DNA of 53,829 nucleotides from Prorocentrum cordatum (GCA_963575745.1 CAUYUJ010016489.1:221556-275384), one strand, 5' to 3'; positions 30,530 to 41,112 are shown, counted from the stretch's first letter. Notes: generated by a model from the letters alone, not told the origin. Made by a program: numbers and translations.

Positions 30530-30642
30530 AACTTTCGAACAGTAAAAGGATCTCAGAATAGCCAAAAATGGTCCAAGAATCGTCTTCATATTGACTACTT
30601 TTTAGAGATTCCCCCTGTAGGGGGACACGCTCGAACCCGAGA
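30530..30642. mobile_element. MITE-like family D, partial copy
   Basis: The right end CCCCCTGTAGGGGGACACGC and an ACTACTTTTTAGAG segment match 3066-3212 and 2470-2636. The left end is only weakly preserved (TTAAGTTGGGCG). Confidence 0.5.
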
Positions 30643-30789
30643 TCCAGCGGGGGAGGCTCGGAGACCTCCCCGAGTGCGCGCGCCTGCGGCCACCGGCGCC
30701 GGTGCGGCCAGGCACCTGGCGGGCGGCGGAAGAGGCGGCCGCGGGCCGCGGACAGGAGGACGCCTCCTGCTATACAGATCCTCCCAAGA

Positions 30790-30930
30790 TGGAGAGGGAG
30801 CGGGGGGAGGAGAGGAAGGAGAGGGAGGAGGAGGAGGGGGGGGAGGAGGGGGAGAAGGAGGGGGAGGAGGAGGAAGAAGAGGAGGAGGAGGAGGAGGAGG
30901 AGGAGGAAGAGGGGGGGAGGAGGAGAGGAG
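30790..30930 (+). repeat. (GGA)n microsatellite
   Basis: GGAGGAGGA with GGGGGGAGG interruptions. Confidence 0.85.
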
Positions 30931-31312
30931 CCTCGCCGTCGCTCGGGCGCCCATTTCCCGTGCAACTGTCGGGGGTGCGTTCTCGCACGGGGATCCTGGG
31001 TGCTCCGCGACGGCCCCTCGCCGAGACAACACGCGCACACGCCCGAGCGATGCCAGGGAAATAAGGGGCCACGGCGGCAGAGACGTGGAGGCGCCCAGGG
31101 GGGGGGTGGGTCTGAGCTGGCTGGGCCCCGAGAGACTCGGTCAAGAGGGGGAAACCAAACAGGCACACGTCGGTCGGAAGAAGTAGGCAGGAGGGTCAGC
31201 GGATCCGCTCACGCAGCTCCCTCACGTTCGAATGGGGGGATCGTGAAGGCGGGTTCGCGGATCCGCACACGCAGCTGGTTTCTCCAGCGCCTCCTGGCGC
31301 CAGAGGCGCCAG
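30931..31312. other. Fragments of families H, C and others; no gene
   Basis: Positions 31108-31150 resemble the left end of H. A solo family C left end, ACACGTCGGTCGGAAGAAGT, lies at about 31166. GCGGATCCGCTCACGCAGCT and GCGGATCCGCACACGCAGCT occur about 60 bp apart. Confidence 0.4.
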
Positions 31313-31465
31313 CACACGTCGGTCGGAAGAAGCAGATTGGGTCCAGGCCCCCCCAGGGAAAAACAAACCACAGCAAAAGCGTGTCGACTCTTGAAGTAGG
31401 AAGGCGCTTGAAGTAGATAGGGATCTGGGAATCCCAAAATACCTACTTTCAACGACCGGCGTGTA
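31313..31465 (+). mobile_element. MITE-like family C, copy 3
   Basis: It starts ACACGTCGGTCGGAAGAAGC and ends TTTCAACGACCGGCGTGTA. The internal GTAGGAAGGCGCTTGAAGTA block matches 37153-37337. Confidence 0.75.
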
Positions 31466-31663
31466 CTGCTACCCCCCCAGGACCTCTCCCGGGGCGTATT
31501 CTGACCCGATCGAACCGAATCCAGTAGTGGCGATGAGGGCCTCCCAGGAGGCCCGAAGAGGCAAAAACGAGGGAAGGGTAGCGGTATAGATATCTCTTCC
31601 TTCTCTGAGAGGGGGTGAATGCAAATCCGCTCCATATCGGTCCATGGACCCCTCTTGGGGTCC

Positions 31664-31834
31664 TTGGGCGTGGCTTACTGGGGGGGTCACAAATGGGGGG
31701 GTCAGAAAAGGTCCCCTTTCGTGCCCCTTTCGGGCCCCTCCAGAGCCCCAGGGGGCTCGTTTAGGTACCGTTTGGGTACCTTTTCGAACCACCCTCGCCA
31801 CCCCCCCATTTATGACCCCCCCATTACGCAGCGC
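31664..31834. mobile_element. MITE-like family G, copy 1
   Basis: The ends GGGGGGGTCACAAATGGGGG and CCCCCATTTATGACCCCCCC are inverted, with outer GGCGTGGCTTACT and ATTACGCAGCGCCC. Positions 38872-39042 are about 90 percent identical by eye. Confidence 0.8.
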
Positions 31835-31884
31835 CCAAGGTCCATTGCAATTGTTCCCCCCGGATCCATTTTTGACGGCATTGT

Positions 31885-32025
31885 GCTGAGACCCGGAAGC
31901 GGCCGCAGGAGGCCGAACAAAGAAAAACCGGTCCCGAACCCAGAACCTCGAAACCCGGCCCCCCCTTCCTGCTCGCTGGAGCCAGTGCTGGGTTACCTCA
32001 GACCCCAGCTGGCTCCAAAAACAAG
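31885..32025 (+). repeat. Dispersed repeat family H, partial copy 3
   Basis: CCGGAAGCGGCCGCAGGAGG, CCTTCCTGCTCGCTGGAGCC and AGTGCTGGGTTACCTCAGAC match the right half of the copies at 2195 and 21386. Confidence 0.6.
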
Positions 32026-32091
32026 GGACCACGGCCAACCAGGACCCATCGGAGGGGGGAGGTGATCCCTGGGCGGTGGCAAGCCCGAACG

Positions 32092-32322
32092 TCGATAGAG
32101 ACCGCCCAAATGTCGTCCGAGTGAATGGGGTCGGAGGATCGCACAGGATCGCCGATGCATCGCCGAGGCATCGGATATGCTCGGCGACGTCGGCGAGGCA
32201 TCGGCGACGTCGGCGAGGAGAAGATCCGGCTGAACATCGAACCGCATCGCCGACGCATTGCGTCGGCGATGCGGCGCGATCATCCGACCCCATCTACCCC
32301 GACCCCATCTGGAAGGCCTAGA
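32092..32322. mobile_element. MITE-like family E, copy 3
   Basis: The left GGGGTCGGAGGATCGC and the right GCGATCATCCGACCCC are inverted. The centre carries GATCGCCGATGCATCGCC and CGGCGACGTCGGCGAG units. Confidence 0.7.
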
Positions 32323-32744
32323 ATGAAAGGAGAAAGGAAGAGTGGAACCAGGCTTTGACAGAGAACGAAGGATGGGGTGGAACCAAGTGGAAAAACATAA
32401 CCAAAAACGCTTCTGAGGTAGATTTGATGGGGTCAAACCTAGCGGGGCGCTGCAAACGCGTCGTGTCATCAGGCTGCCCGGGGAAGCGCCCCGACAGTTA
32501 CCGTCTGGTTGCCTAGGGAAGCGTCCTGACAGGTACGGTGGGGGTGCGCGTCAAGGCATGTGCCCAGTTGGCGTCAGACTGTTGGATTCCTTGTCTGACG
32601 AGGGCGGCGGTGATATCCATGGCCAGTCCACGATTGGAGCCCCACTGGATTACACACCCAGGATTCCTTGTCCACTGATTCCTTATCCAATGGTTCCTTC
32701 TCCTATGCCATCGCCGCGAAATGGCATACATATAACATTAAGGA
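32323..32744. other. Unassigned, with a short direct repeat
   Basis: GGGGAAGCGCCCCGACAG...ACCGT (about 32478) and GGGAAGCGTCCTGACAG...ACGGT (about 32517) are diverged direct copies. No gene. Confidence 0.35.
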
Positions 32745-32835
32745 TGTCCGCGAAGATTTCTTGGATAGGCGCTGGACACCCCTCTCTGGCGCGCGGAGCG
32801 CGCCAGGGGGCTCCGACGTCGATCCAAGAAATGAG
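32745..32835. repeat. Family L double-stem hairpin
   Basis: The outer stem ATTTCTTGGAT (32756-32766) pairs with ATCCAAGAAAT (32822-32832). The inner stem CTGGCGCGC (32786-32794) pairs perfectly with GCGCGCCAG (32798-32806) around a GGA loop. The left half recurs at 12060-12130. Confidence 0.7.
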
Positions 32836-32869
32836 ACTCTCGCTCGCTCACGGTCTTCAACAAAGCCTG

Positions 32870-33300
32870 CAACCATTACAAGGACGGAGGGTGGATACAT
32901 TTTAGAATGAGGCTCTCAGCCTGGTGCCGCGCACATTCGTCTTATGCAGAGCATGCACACAAACATGAAGGGAATACCCATCTTCCGTTGTTTCGTTGGG
33001 TGCGCTTCTTGGAACGTCACGCACAGTCGTCGTGAGAGCTTGAGCCGATTACAAGGACGCAGACCTTGCAGTCATAGCACCGCGCTCATTCGACCAAAAA
33101 AAGTGCACGATTTAGGGATGCAGGACGATTCCGCTTCAAGATGGGACCTCCAAAAGTATACTCTCTCTTCAAACTTCCTCCAATCTAACTGCCCGAAGCT
33201 TCAACATACGTAACAACATCTGCACCGATGGAGGGCGGATTCTGATCAGAATGGGGCTATCGTTTGAGACTCCGCAAATTGAGCGCACACACGTGCAGAC
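32870..33300 (+). repeat. Composite dispersed repeat K, diverged copy
   Basis: Several units share ACAAGGACGGAGGGTGGAT, GAATGAGGCTCTCAGC, GCCGCGCACATTCGTCTTA and GATGGAGGGCGGATTCTGAT with the K copies at 40560-40900 and 42540-42700. Confidence 0.5.
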
Positions 33301-34332
33301 TTGTCCATCAGTTACGGCAAGTTCGTGTCGTGCCGACTTCGGCGTTGGTTTCTGACACCGCGGGGATCGTTCAAGCTTGAACGATCGGCCGCTTCCGAAA
33401 CGTCCATTTCGTTCCACATCGAACGCTTCTGGGTCGCCCGCGGCGTTCAAAAATGAACGCCGCCGGCGGGGTCGCCGCCGGTCGACACGACACGAACCTA
33501 CCGTACACGGGTGGGGGGCGGCTCCTTTCCAGAACGAGGGTCCCGCGGGTCCTCCTCGGGTGGGGGGACGGCTTCTTTCAAGACGTGGACACCTCCCGAG
33601 AGGAGGGCAACGAGGAGGCATGTGCACAGACAGGGGCAGGCCACGGGACGTATTGCGAGAATCATATGGGACGGGGACGAGGTCACGGGGCAGGCCACGG
33701 GACGTATAGGGACAGGCACGACTTAACCTTTCGACGGGCCCGAAACCCGAAACCAACCGCCAGGGGCACACACCAGCGCTCGAAAGATGGACTGCCTGAC
33801 GACCTTCTCGATGCGCCAGCGGGTTTGAGAGGGGAGGGGCGGGCGGCCGGATGGTCACTCCGCGCATCGCAACCGCACTCTGGCTCAGGCTCCGTATCGA
33901 CCCGCGCCCAGTGGGACGCCAAAAGAACATACAGGCATCATGTGTTCCTTCTGGGGGGCGATCCCGCGCTGACCTTCCTGGTTTGATCGGGCCCCAGCTT
34001 TGTCTCCACCCTCGCCTCTTGCTCTTTTGCGTCGTGCCTGTATCAACGTCCGATGCAGACCGCCGCTCGTTTTGATCGGCGCCTGACTGGTCTAGCAAAC
34101 CTTGGCGCCCGCGGACCCAACAAATCCCCAAATACTTCATGATGGAAACACACTCCCGACACGAACATGGTAGTACAAGCATCGTAGAACACATCGCTGT
34201 GCAGGCGGCATTGCAAACAAACGCGTGCCTCGGAGCTTGTACTGTTAGATTTCGGAAACCTCTCTCGGCCCCTGCCGTGCCGGCGCGCACACAAACACAC
34301 ACACACACAAACACTGTAGCCGTTGCTGGATA
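33301..34332. other. Unassigned, no convincing gene
   Basis: Unique, GC-rich sequence with a 441-codon minus frame (33169-34494) that overlaps repeats at both ends and has no domain. A direct repeat GGCCACGGGACGTATnG occurs near 33640-33710. ACACACAC lies at 34290-34310. Confidence 0.3.
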
Positions 34333-34508
34333 GAGGCCGCCCGACTGGGGTCCGAGTAGACGGGTCAGAAGCTCGCGCCGCATCGCCGATGCACGGGCGA
34401 CGTTGGCGCAGAAATCCGGCTGCACAGCTGAGCCGCATTGCCGAAGTATCGGCAACGCAGCGCAGTCCTCCGACCCCACCTGCTTGAACCCCATCTGGGA
34501 GGCCTACA
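34333..34508. mobile_element. MITE-like family E, copy 4
   Basis: It starts TAGAGGCCGCCCGACTGGGG and ends CCCCATCTGGGAGGCCTA, giving inverted ends. The inner CGCGCCGCATCGCCGATGCA block is typical of the family. It is followed head-to-tail by another copy. Confidence 0.65.
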
Positions 34509-34800
34509 TGGATAGAGGCCTCCCGACTGGGGTCCGAACAGGCGGGGTCGGGGGCTCGGGCCGCATGGCCGAGTCGTGGGCGATGCACCGGCGCGTGGAG
34601 AACATCCGGCCCCACATCCTGGCCATCGCTCGGACGTCCATTTCCTGTGTCTGTTCCGGTTTCGTGCGTGGCTTTTCCGCCAAATGATCAAGGCTGCTCC
34701 TCGATGGTCCTCGCCGAGGGGAAAAGCGCACACGTCCGAGCGATGCCGAGCATCGAGCCGCAGCGCCGAGGCATCGGCGATGCAGCGCCGTGCTTCGGGG
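34509..34800. mobile_element. MITE-like family E, diverged copies
   Basis: TAGAGGCCTCCCGACTGGGG opens at 34512 and GGGCCGCATGGCCGAG follows. A second GCCGAGGCATCGGCGATGCA cluster lies at 34760-34790. The right end is not identified. Confidence 0.45.
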
Positions 34801-34934
34801 AGAGGCGAGGGGCGGCGCGGGCTCTCCCAGAGAGGCGCGCCCCCCCCCTGCGGCGGGGGAGGGGGGGGCAGCTCGGGGAGGGAAGCGCCGAGCGCTGGCA
34901 TCCGCGATACGTTCCCGTCGACTGATCGGCCGGG

Positions 34935-35106
34935 TACAGTCGGGGCGCTGACCTAAGGAACCCTAAATAAGGAACGAGGCCCCTTTCCTCCACGGGTTAA
35001 ACTTCGATTTCCCGTCGAAAACATGAGGAAAACATGCTGTGAAACACGTAAGAACACGGAGCCCCTCCCCAACGAAGAGGGTTCCTTCTTCAGCGACCCG
35101 ACTGTA
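34935..35106 (+). mobile_element. MITE family A, copy 5
   Basis: 172 bp, from TACAGTCGGGGCGCTGACC to TTCAGCGACCCGACTGTA. Flanking TA on both sides is consistent with a TA target duplication. Confidence 0.85.
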
Positions 35107-36131
35107 GCGAAGCCGCAGCCCCCTGGGCGGGGTGGGCCCGTCGGGCCCCTGGCGGCGATGAGTGGGCGATCGGGTGCGCACGCGCGCCCCCTCCCGAGCC
35201 TGGCCCCTCACGTCGAGCCCGTTGGCTTGCGGGCCACAGCCCACAGCTCTTCGGGAGCGGCCAGGAGGGGGGTGTCCAAGAGGGGGGGGGGTGCAGATCG
35301 TGCCCAGCGGCATGTGCGCGGCCCAGCGGGGGGGGCCAGCGACGCACTGAAACAAGAAGAGGCGCCATGGAATCTGGGGAGATAATCATGGCCCCCGCCA
35401 TGATATCCCCCCCCCCTAGTCCTCACCCCATTCTTTGCCGCCCCCGAGAGAGGGAGGGCCCCCTGGCACCCCCACGGGACGAGCTCTGAGGGTCCCCCCG
35501 GTCGGCGGCGAGCCCCGGATCCTCGGAAGGTATACCTCGGATGGTCGCATCCGCCTGCCCGGGGCCGTGCCGAGACGCTGCCGTCGTAGCCGAGCACGGC
35601 CGAGGTTCTGAGGTGCTGGTAGGAGCAGTAATAAACAAGGGCTCCCAACTTCGTGCTCCGCCCCCTAGTCCTCACCCCCCTCTTCTCCGCCCCTGATCTC
35701 TGGCGTTGCGGCCGCCCGGGACGATCCGGGCACCCCCGGGGGCGCTCCCCTCGCGGCGCCGGCCCCGGAGAGGGCACCCCAGGGCTGGAAAAAACCGAAG
35801 ACCGACCACTGGCGGAGGCGCCCGGAGGCCCCGAGGCTGGGGCCTCGAGCCCTCGAACCGCGACGTGGGACAACGATAACCCCAAAGGGTCTTCAATACA
35901 CCCCCGGGCAATAAAAGGGAAACCAAATATTTTTGTCCGCCGGCTCATTGACGGATTGGGACCCCGACAAAAGCTGGAAATGGACTATGCTCGTCGGCGG
36001 ATGCATGAGAGGTCATGAGAAGTGCTCAAAAATCCCTCCTCCTCGAATCTACGAAACGGAGCCCAGAACAGGGGGGGAGGAGGAGGACCCTCTGCGGTTA
36101 GGGTGGGACGTGACTGGCAGAAGGGGGGGAT
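35107..36131. other. Unassigned, with a diverged internal duplication
   Basis: CCCCCTAGTCCTCACCCC occurs at about 35412 and 35668, each followed by a CGCCCC and CCCGGGGG-rich stretch, which suggests a local duplication of about 100 bp or more. No gene. Confidence 0.35.
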
Positions 36132-36252
36132 TCATCGGCCTGGAATCGGCGGTGCATCGCCGATGGATCGGCGATGGGCCCCCGACAGTGAATCCGCACC
36201 CTGCTGTGCAGGTTGGGGCTGTCGGGCCCCTGTCGGCGATCAAAGGGCGATT
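36132..36252 (+). repeat. Dispersed repeat family I, copy 2
   Basis: CATCGGCCTGGAATCGGCGG, TGCATCGCCGATGGATCGG and GGCCCCCGACAG align with 24625-24792. Confidence 0.55.
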
Positions 36253-36544
36253 GGGGGTCGATGCCTCCCCCCCCTATGCCCATCCCCCCCTATCGTTGCC
36301 CCTGACATGACCCCTGCAGAGACACGCCCACCGCGCCGGCGGGGGGGAGGGCCTCGTGAGGGTCAGCGCGCGCCTGGCAGAGGCCGCCATTGGCCGCTCG
36401 CGGTGCGCGGTGGCGAGGGCGGGCGGCGGGTCGGCCACACGCAGCAGTGACACTGCACCAGAGGTGGCCCTTGGTGCGCGGCTCGAGGGAGCCGCGGTGG
36501 AGCCGCACCCAAGTGCGCAAGCCACTGCCATCTCGGGGATCTAC

Positions 36545-36697
36545 TCACCCGGGTCAATCCAAACCCGGGTCGGTCGGGCCTTGCAAGGCCCTGCAGGATC
36601 CTGCACCCAGCACCGGCGCAGTGCGCCCCCGGCTCTACAAGATCCTGCAAGCTCCGGCGCTCTGGCTGACCCCCGTTTGCACAGACCCCCGTCTCTT
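36545..36697 (+). repeat. Dispersed repeat family F, copy 2
   Basis: CCCGGGTCGGTCGGGCCTTG, GCAGGATCCTGCACCC and CGGCGCTCTGGCTGACCCCC align with 9045-9236. Confidence 0.65.
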
Positions 36698-36737
36698 GAT
36701 GCCCGACTATCGCATGGCCCTCATCGACCAGGGGTTA

Positions 36738-36922
36738 GATGCTCATTCTGGGGACCTTCCTGGAGCCACTCGCGTGAAGCTGCGTCGAACCTGAGTCGAA
36801 CCTGAGTCGAACATGAGTCGAACCTGAGTCGAATCTGAGTCGAACCTGAGTCGAACCTGAGTCGAACCTGAGTCGAACAGATCCATTAGGTGGCCCCCAG
36901 GAAGGTCCCCAAAACGAGCATC
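36738..36922. repeat. 26-bp inverted arms flanking an 11-bp tandem array
   Basis: Positions 36738-36763 (GATGCTCATTCTGGGGACCT...) and 36897-36922 pair over 26 bp with two mismatches. Between them, positions about 36784-36881 hold nine GTCGAACCTGA units with only one or two substitutions. Confidence 0.85.
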
Positions 36923-37152
36923 GAACAGGGGGGCCCAGTGGGCACGCACCAAAGGCGACTCCGGCGGAAGGGGCGAAGGGTCACTCTCACGTGATGCCGA
37001 GGTGGGGGCGAAGGAACTGCACCGTCACCCCAGCCTGCAGGGTGGAGGCAGAGGGGGGCTCAGGGCCCTGACCCTCCCAGGAGGGCTGTGAAATAACCCC
37101 AGGACTCTTGCGCTTGAGCTGTGGGACAGTTTTGAGGCAGTGCTGCTAGGTC
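36923..37152. other. Unassigned
   Basis: Unique sequence with no gene recognised. Confidence 0.3.
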
Positions 37153-37337
37153 TACACGTCGGTCGGGAGAAGTAGATAGAAACATGAAGTGGAGAGGCGG
37201 ATATAGTAGATTGGGTCCAGGTCCTCCCAGAAAAAAAAAAAACAGCAACAGCATGTCTGTTCTTGAAGTAGGAAGGCGCTTGAAATAGATTGAGATCTGG
37301 GAATCCCCAAATACCTATTTTCAGCGACCGGCGTGTA
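37153..37337 (+). mobile_element. MITE-like family C, copy 4
   Basis: 185 bp, starting TACACGTCGGTCGGGAGAAG and ending TTTTCAGCGACCGGCGTGTA. The first 13 bp and last 13 bp are inverted repeats with one mismatch. Confidence 0.8.
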
Positions 37338-37479
37338 CAGGTCCGGAGGGCAACTTGCTGCACTCTGCAAGATCTGGGGGTGGTGCATCTCAGGAGGCAG
37401 ATCCTGGGAGGTCCTCGTCAGACAGAGTACGAAAGGGCGGCTGAGACGGATTAGTAAGCCCTGGATGGAGCCCGATGAA

Positions 37480-37660
37480 TACACGTCGGTCGGAAGAAGT
37501 AGGTAGAAACATGAAGTAGGAAGGCAGATCAAGTAGATTAGGTTTAGGACCTCACAGGGAACAACAAAACACAGCAAAAGCGTGCCGATTCTTGAAGTAG
37601 GAAGGCGCTTGAAATAGATTGGGATCCGGGAATCCCAGAATATCTACCAATATCAACGTG
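37480..37660 (+). mobile_element. MITE-like family C, copy 5
   Basis: It starts TACACGTCGGTCGGAAGAAG. The body matches copy 4. The right end is eroded (ATATCAACGTG). It lies about 140 bp from copy 4 in the same direction. Confidence 0.7.
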
Positions 37661-38169
37661 AATATTAAACCATATTCAACGGGATTCTGGTTAATCACGA
37701 TGTCGATCAAGAATATACCTGCCCCGATGCTGTAAACAGAAGCCAGACAACACGAAACCTCCCACAGTAAACCCAACCCAGAAACCCTAGGCCGTCCATT
37801 GACTTTTGGTGTGGAGCCTCACGCTTTCCATAGCAGAACCACCGAAACCCAAACCACCCAGGGCACCATGGAGGCAAGCATGGTGTTTCTTGGCAGAGGC
37901 CCCCGCTGTATTCAACCTCCCAAGAGTTGAATTCGCATGTACGTATACGAACATGTTCCGGCGCTCTCGCGAGCGTCGTGCACGCCTGCCTCCCACAGAT
38001 CAGCCCCAGGCAGCCCCCAGGGGCTTCCTCGTCTAAAACAGAGGAATTACGACAACGCGCCATCACTGCGCCAGCACCGCGGATGCAGCCAGCGGGGTCC
38101 CCCTTCCGCTCTGCTTCAACCATGTGGGCCAGCGCGTGCCCCGAACAGCGTGTTTCAGGAATCATATGT
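37661..38169. other. Unassigned
   Basis: Unique sequence. A minus frame of 217 codons spans this block and the minisatellite but carries no known domain. No gene called. Confidence 0.3.
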
Positions 38170-38590
38170 GGTGCTATCTGCGTAGAGCAATCAATGTGGT
38201 GAATCAATGTGGAACTGCATATGTTGTGCAAAGCATGTGGTGCAATCGGTGTTGTGAAATCTACGTGGAGCATTCTGCGATGTGCACAATCGATCGTGCA
38301 ATGTACGTGGTGCAAGCTATGTGGTGCAATATTTGTGAGGCAGTCTATGTGGATCAACACATGTGGTGCAATCTAGGTGGTGCGGTCTACGTGGTGCAAG
38401 CTATGTGCAGCAATCCAATCTATGTTGCGAAATCCACGCGGTGCAATCTAGGCCGTCCAAGTGTATGCATGCAATACATGTTGTGCAATATATGCTGTGC
38501 AATCTAGGTGGTGCATAATGTGTGGTGCAATTGATGTGGGACACTACACGTGGTGCAATATACGTGGTGCAATCTACATGGTGCAACCAG
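38170..38590 (+). repeat. ~14-bp minisatellite (GTGGTGCAATCTAC)
   Basis: About 25-30 units of 14-16 bp drift around GTGGTGCAATCTAC and GTGGTGCAAGCTAT. The best-ordered part is about 38360-38400 and 38540-38585. Confidence 0.75.
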
Positions 38591-38871
38591 ACACAGACGA
38601 CGGGCAGCGACGAGGCGGCGACGGGGCGGCGACGGGGCGGCGACACCGCCGCAGCGGCAGACAGGCCCAGCGCCCTGGAGGAGAAGCCAGAGCCCCCGAG
38701 TGCAAGCACTGCTTGAGGAGTAGAGCGGATCAAGCTCCTCCTGCGCCCCCGCGAGCGGTGGTGGCGGCGCGATGCCTGCTCCCAGAGGGCGGGGGGAGAG
38801 GCGGCTGGCGAGCGCCCGCTTGGTCTGAAGCAGGTTCTGCGGGGCCGGCGCGGCAGGCCACAGGGCAGGTT

Positions 38872-39044
38872 GGGCGTGGCTCAATGGGGGGGTCACAAAT
38901 GGGGGGGTCAGAAAAGGTCCCCTTTCGTGTCCCTTTCGGGCCCGTCCAGAGCCCCAGAGGGCTCGTTCGGGTACCGTTTGGGTACCTTTTCGGACCGCAC
39001 TCGCCGCCCCCCCATTTATGATCCCCCATTACGCAGCGCTCAAG
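38872..39044. mobile_element. MITE-like family G, copy 2
   Basis: It matches 31664-31834 throughout, including TTTCGGGCCC, GGTACCGTTTGGGTACCTTT and the inverted GGGGGGTCACAAATGG ends. Confidence 0.8.
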
Positions 39045-39470
39045 CAGGATCAGTCAGCATCGAATCGGGAGATCGGCTCGGATCGGAACGCAACAGGGAG
39101 TACGGCGACCCCAATCCCCGATGGCGTGTGGGGCTTCGACTGGACCAAAAGACTCGGGGGCCCAACCCAGGGATATACGATGGGGTGGCGTCCATCGTCG
39201 AGTGGCGTTCGTCCGAATAGCCCCCCAGGGTTTACCCCCGAATTCCCCTTTCCTTCCTGAGCGCGGCCACTCTGTTGCAAGGAAACTCGGGGCCTGGGGG
39301 AGACAGATCGCCTGCAAGAGCGTGCGTCAGGTCGGGTTGCGTCGGACACTGAGCCAGAAGCGAATAGGACCGGCCACGCCATGGTAACATAGGCCCATAT
39401 CGCATGCTCGGACTATCGGTATCGAGCCGGAGCGAGTGGGCGGACACCAACACCGTAATCGAGTTGAGGG
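39045..39470. other. Unassigned
   Basis: Unique sequence with no recognised gene. Frames up to 110 codons lack domains. Confidence 0.3.
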
Positions 39471-39665
39471 GGAGGATGGGAGGATGGGGGAGAGGTGGGG
39501 ATGAAGAGAGAGGGAAGAGGAGGAGGAGGAGGAGGAGGAGGAGGAGGAGGAGAAGGAGGAGGAGGAGGAGGAGGAAGAGGAGAGGAGGGGGAGGAGGAGG
39601 AGGTGGAGGAGTGGGGAAGGGAGGAGGATGAGGGAGGAGGAGGAGGAGGAGGAGGAGGAGGAGGA
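39471..39665 (+). repeat. (GGA)n microsatellite
   Basis: GGAGGAGGA with GAAGAGGAGAGG interruptions. Confidence 0.9.
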
Positions 39666-40489
39666 TCCTCCGTTGTGCCTGCTGCTCCTTCTGGTGCCTC
39701 CCCCCCTCTCCCTCTCGTCCTCTTGTTGCTGGTCCTCTCATCGCCCCTACGTCGATCTCCCCCCACGTTCCGAGGACATGTTGCTTCCAGTCCGGCGATT
39801 GTTCCTGGACTTCGGCCTCCGGGGCCCGTTATCGGGCCCGCAGGCAAGCAAGCAATCCAAATGCTGAGTACGAAACGCACATGAGCACGTGGCCACCACC
39901 ACGTGGCATCGCAACACTTGCTCATCGGGCCCGGAGACCATCGAGAGTGGATGCGGGGCGAACAACCATGCACGGGGGAAGGGGGTCGGGACCTCCGGGG
40001 CCGCGGATTGAGACAACAACATCTCGGCGGATGTTATGGACCCTCGTCTTGCGGAAGCCCCGATTTCGGCTTGTGCTCCAGTCCACGTTTACACCGCGCC
40101 CTCTCCCCAAACCCCCCTTCGAGGCGAGCTGCACCGCTTTTATCGTGGGATCGCTGCTCTCGTTGTTGGGGAGAGGATGGAGAGGGAGGGGGCCCGACGA
40201 GGGCATTGGCGTTCGACGCGAACATGTTCGCAGCCTCGAGCTCCGAGGAGGAGGAGGTGAAAGCAGGAGGGGGGGTGGAATGGGGACGGGAGAAGGGAGG
40301 AGAGAGGCGGAGGATGGAGGATGGAGGAGCAGGAGGAGGAGGAGGAGGAATCAAAATGGACCCTGTCTAGGGAATTCAAAGCCCTCCGTCGGCCCAGGGT
40401 GCCCGACGTCGACGAGCGACCCGAAAGGATGGTCGTCGGGGCGCGCTAATCTAGTTCCTCCTCTTTCTTCGGAAGAACACCTCCCTGCC
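39666..40489. other. Unassigned
   Basis: A short hairpin, CACGTGG-CCACCA-CCACGTGG, lies near 39886. GGA simple sequence recurs around 40245-40350. No gene recognised. Confidence 0.3.
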
Positions 40490-41112
40490 GCACACAGAGA
40501 CGGGTCGGTAGAACGGATTGGGCGTTTCGCTCGAGACTTCCCCACCGCTCATGGCCCTTGAACTTGACATTTGCGATAGCGTCACGGATGCAGGGCAGGT
40601 GGTTTTCAACACGTGTCTGTCACCTCAGCGCCGCGCACATGTGTGTTGAAAGCTTGCAAGACCTCCACACATGGAGGGTGGACCGTTTTCAAAATCAGGC
40701 TCTTGCATTAACGCCGAAATTCGACTTAAAAGTTAGCATATCGGAATTTCTCGGATGGAGGGCGGGCTGTTTTCAAAACGTGGCTTTCGCCCCAGCGAAG
40801 CGCACACTCATCTTCAACATGTCCAAGAACTTCCCGGATGAAAAGCCGCTCGTTTTCATAATGTGGCTCTCGCAAAAGCGCCACGCACAACCGTCTTAAC
40901 AGTTTACAGTGATGCTAAAGCGTAGTATGGGTGATGTCCTCGAAACGGCGCTTCACTACGATTGAGGGTTGCCAAGGCGGGACAATCACATTAATTTGCG
41001 GCGTTGGCATCCTGGAGAAATGTTCCGACACGGATTGGGATCGCCAGGACGCAAGAGTGAAGTTGTTTGGTGGCGTTGACATCCCAATCATGGTTCTCAG
41101 CGACGGATGAAG
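40490..41112 (+). repeat. Composite dispersed repeat K, copy 3 (best preserved)
   Basis: The leader (CGGGTCGGTAGAACGG, TTTCGCTCGAGACTTCCCCA) is followed by type-1 units (GATGGAGGGCGGGCTGTTTT, AACGTGGCTTTCGCC, AGCGCACACTCATCTTCAA) and then type-2 units (GGCGTTGGCATCCTGGAG, GGCGTTGACATCCCAATC). The order equals that of the minus-strand copies at 25230 and 26830. Confidence 0.7.

Noticed and set aside
32589-32620. Hammerhead-like CTGACGAG
   Set aside because: No partner GAAA core or stems were found at the needed spacing.
33169-34494. 441-codon minus frame
   Set aside because: It overlaps family E at one end and repeat K at the other; no domain, signal or codon pattern supports it.
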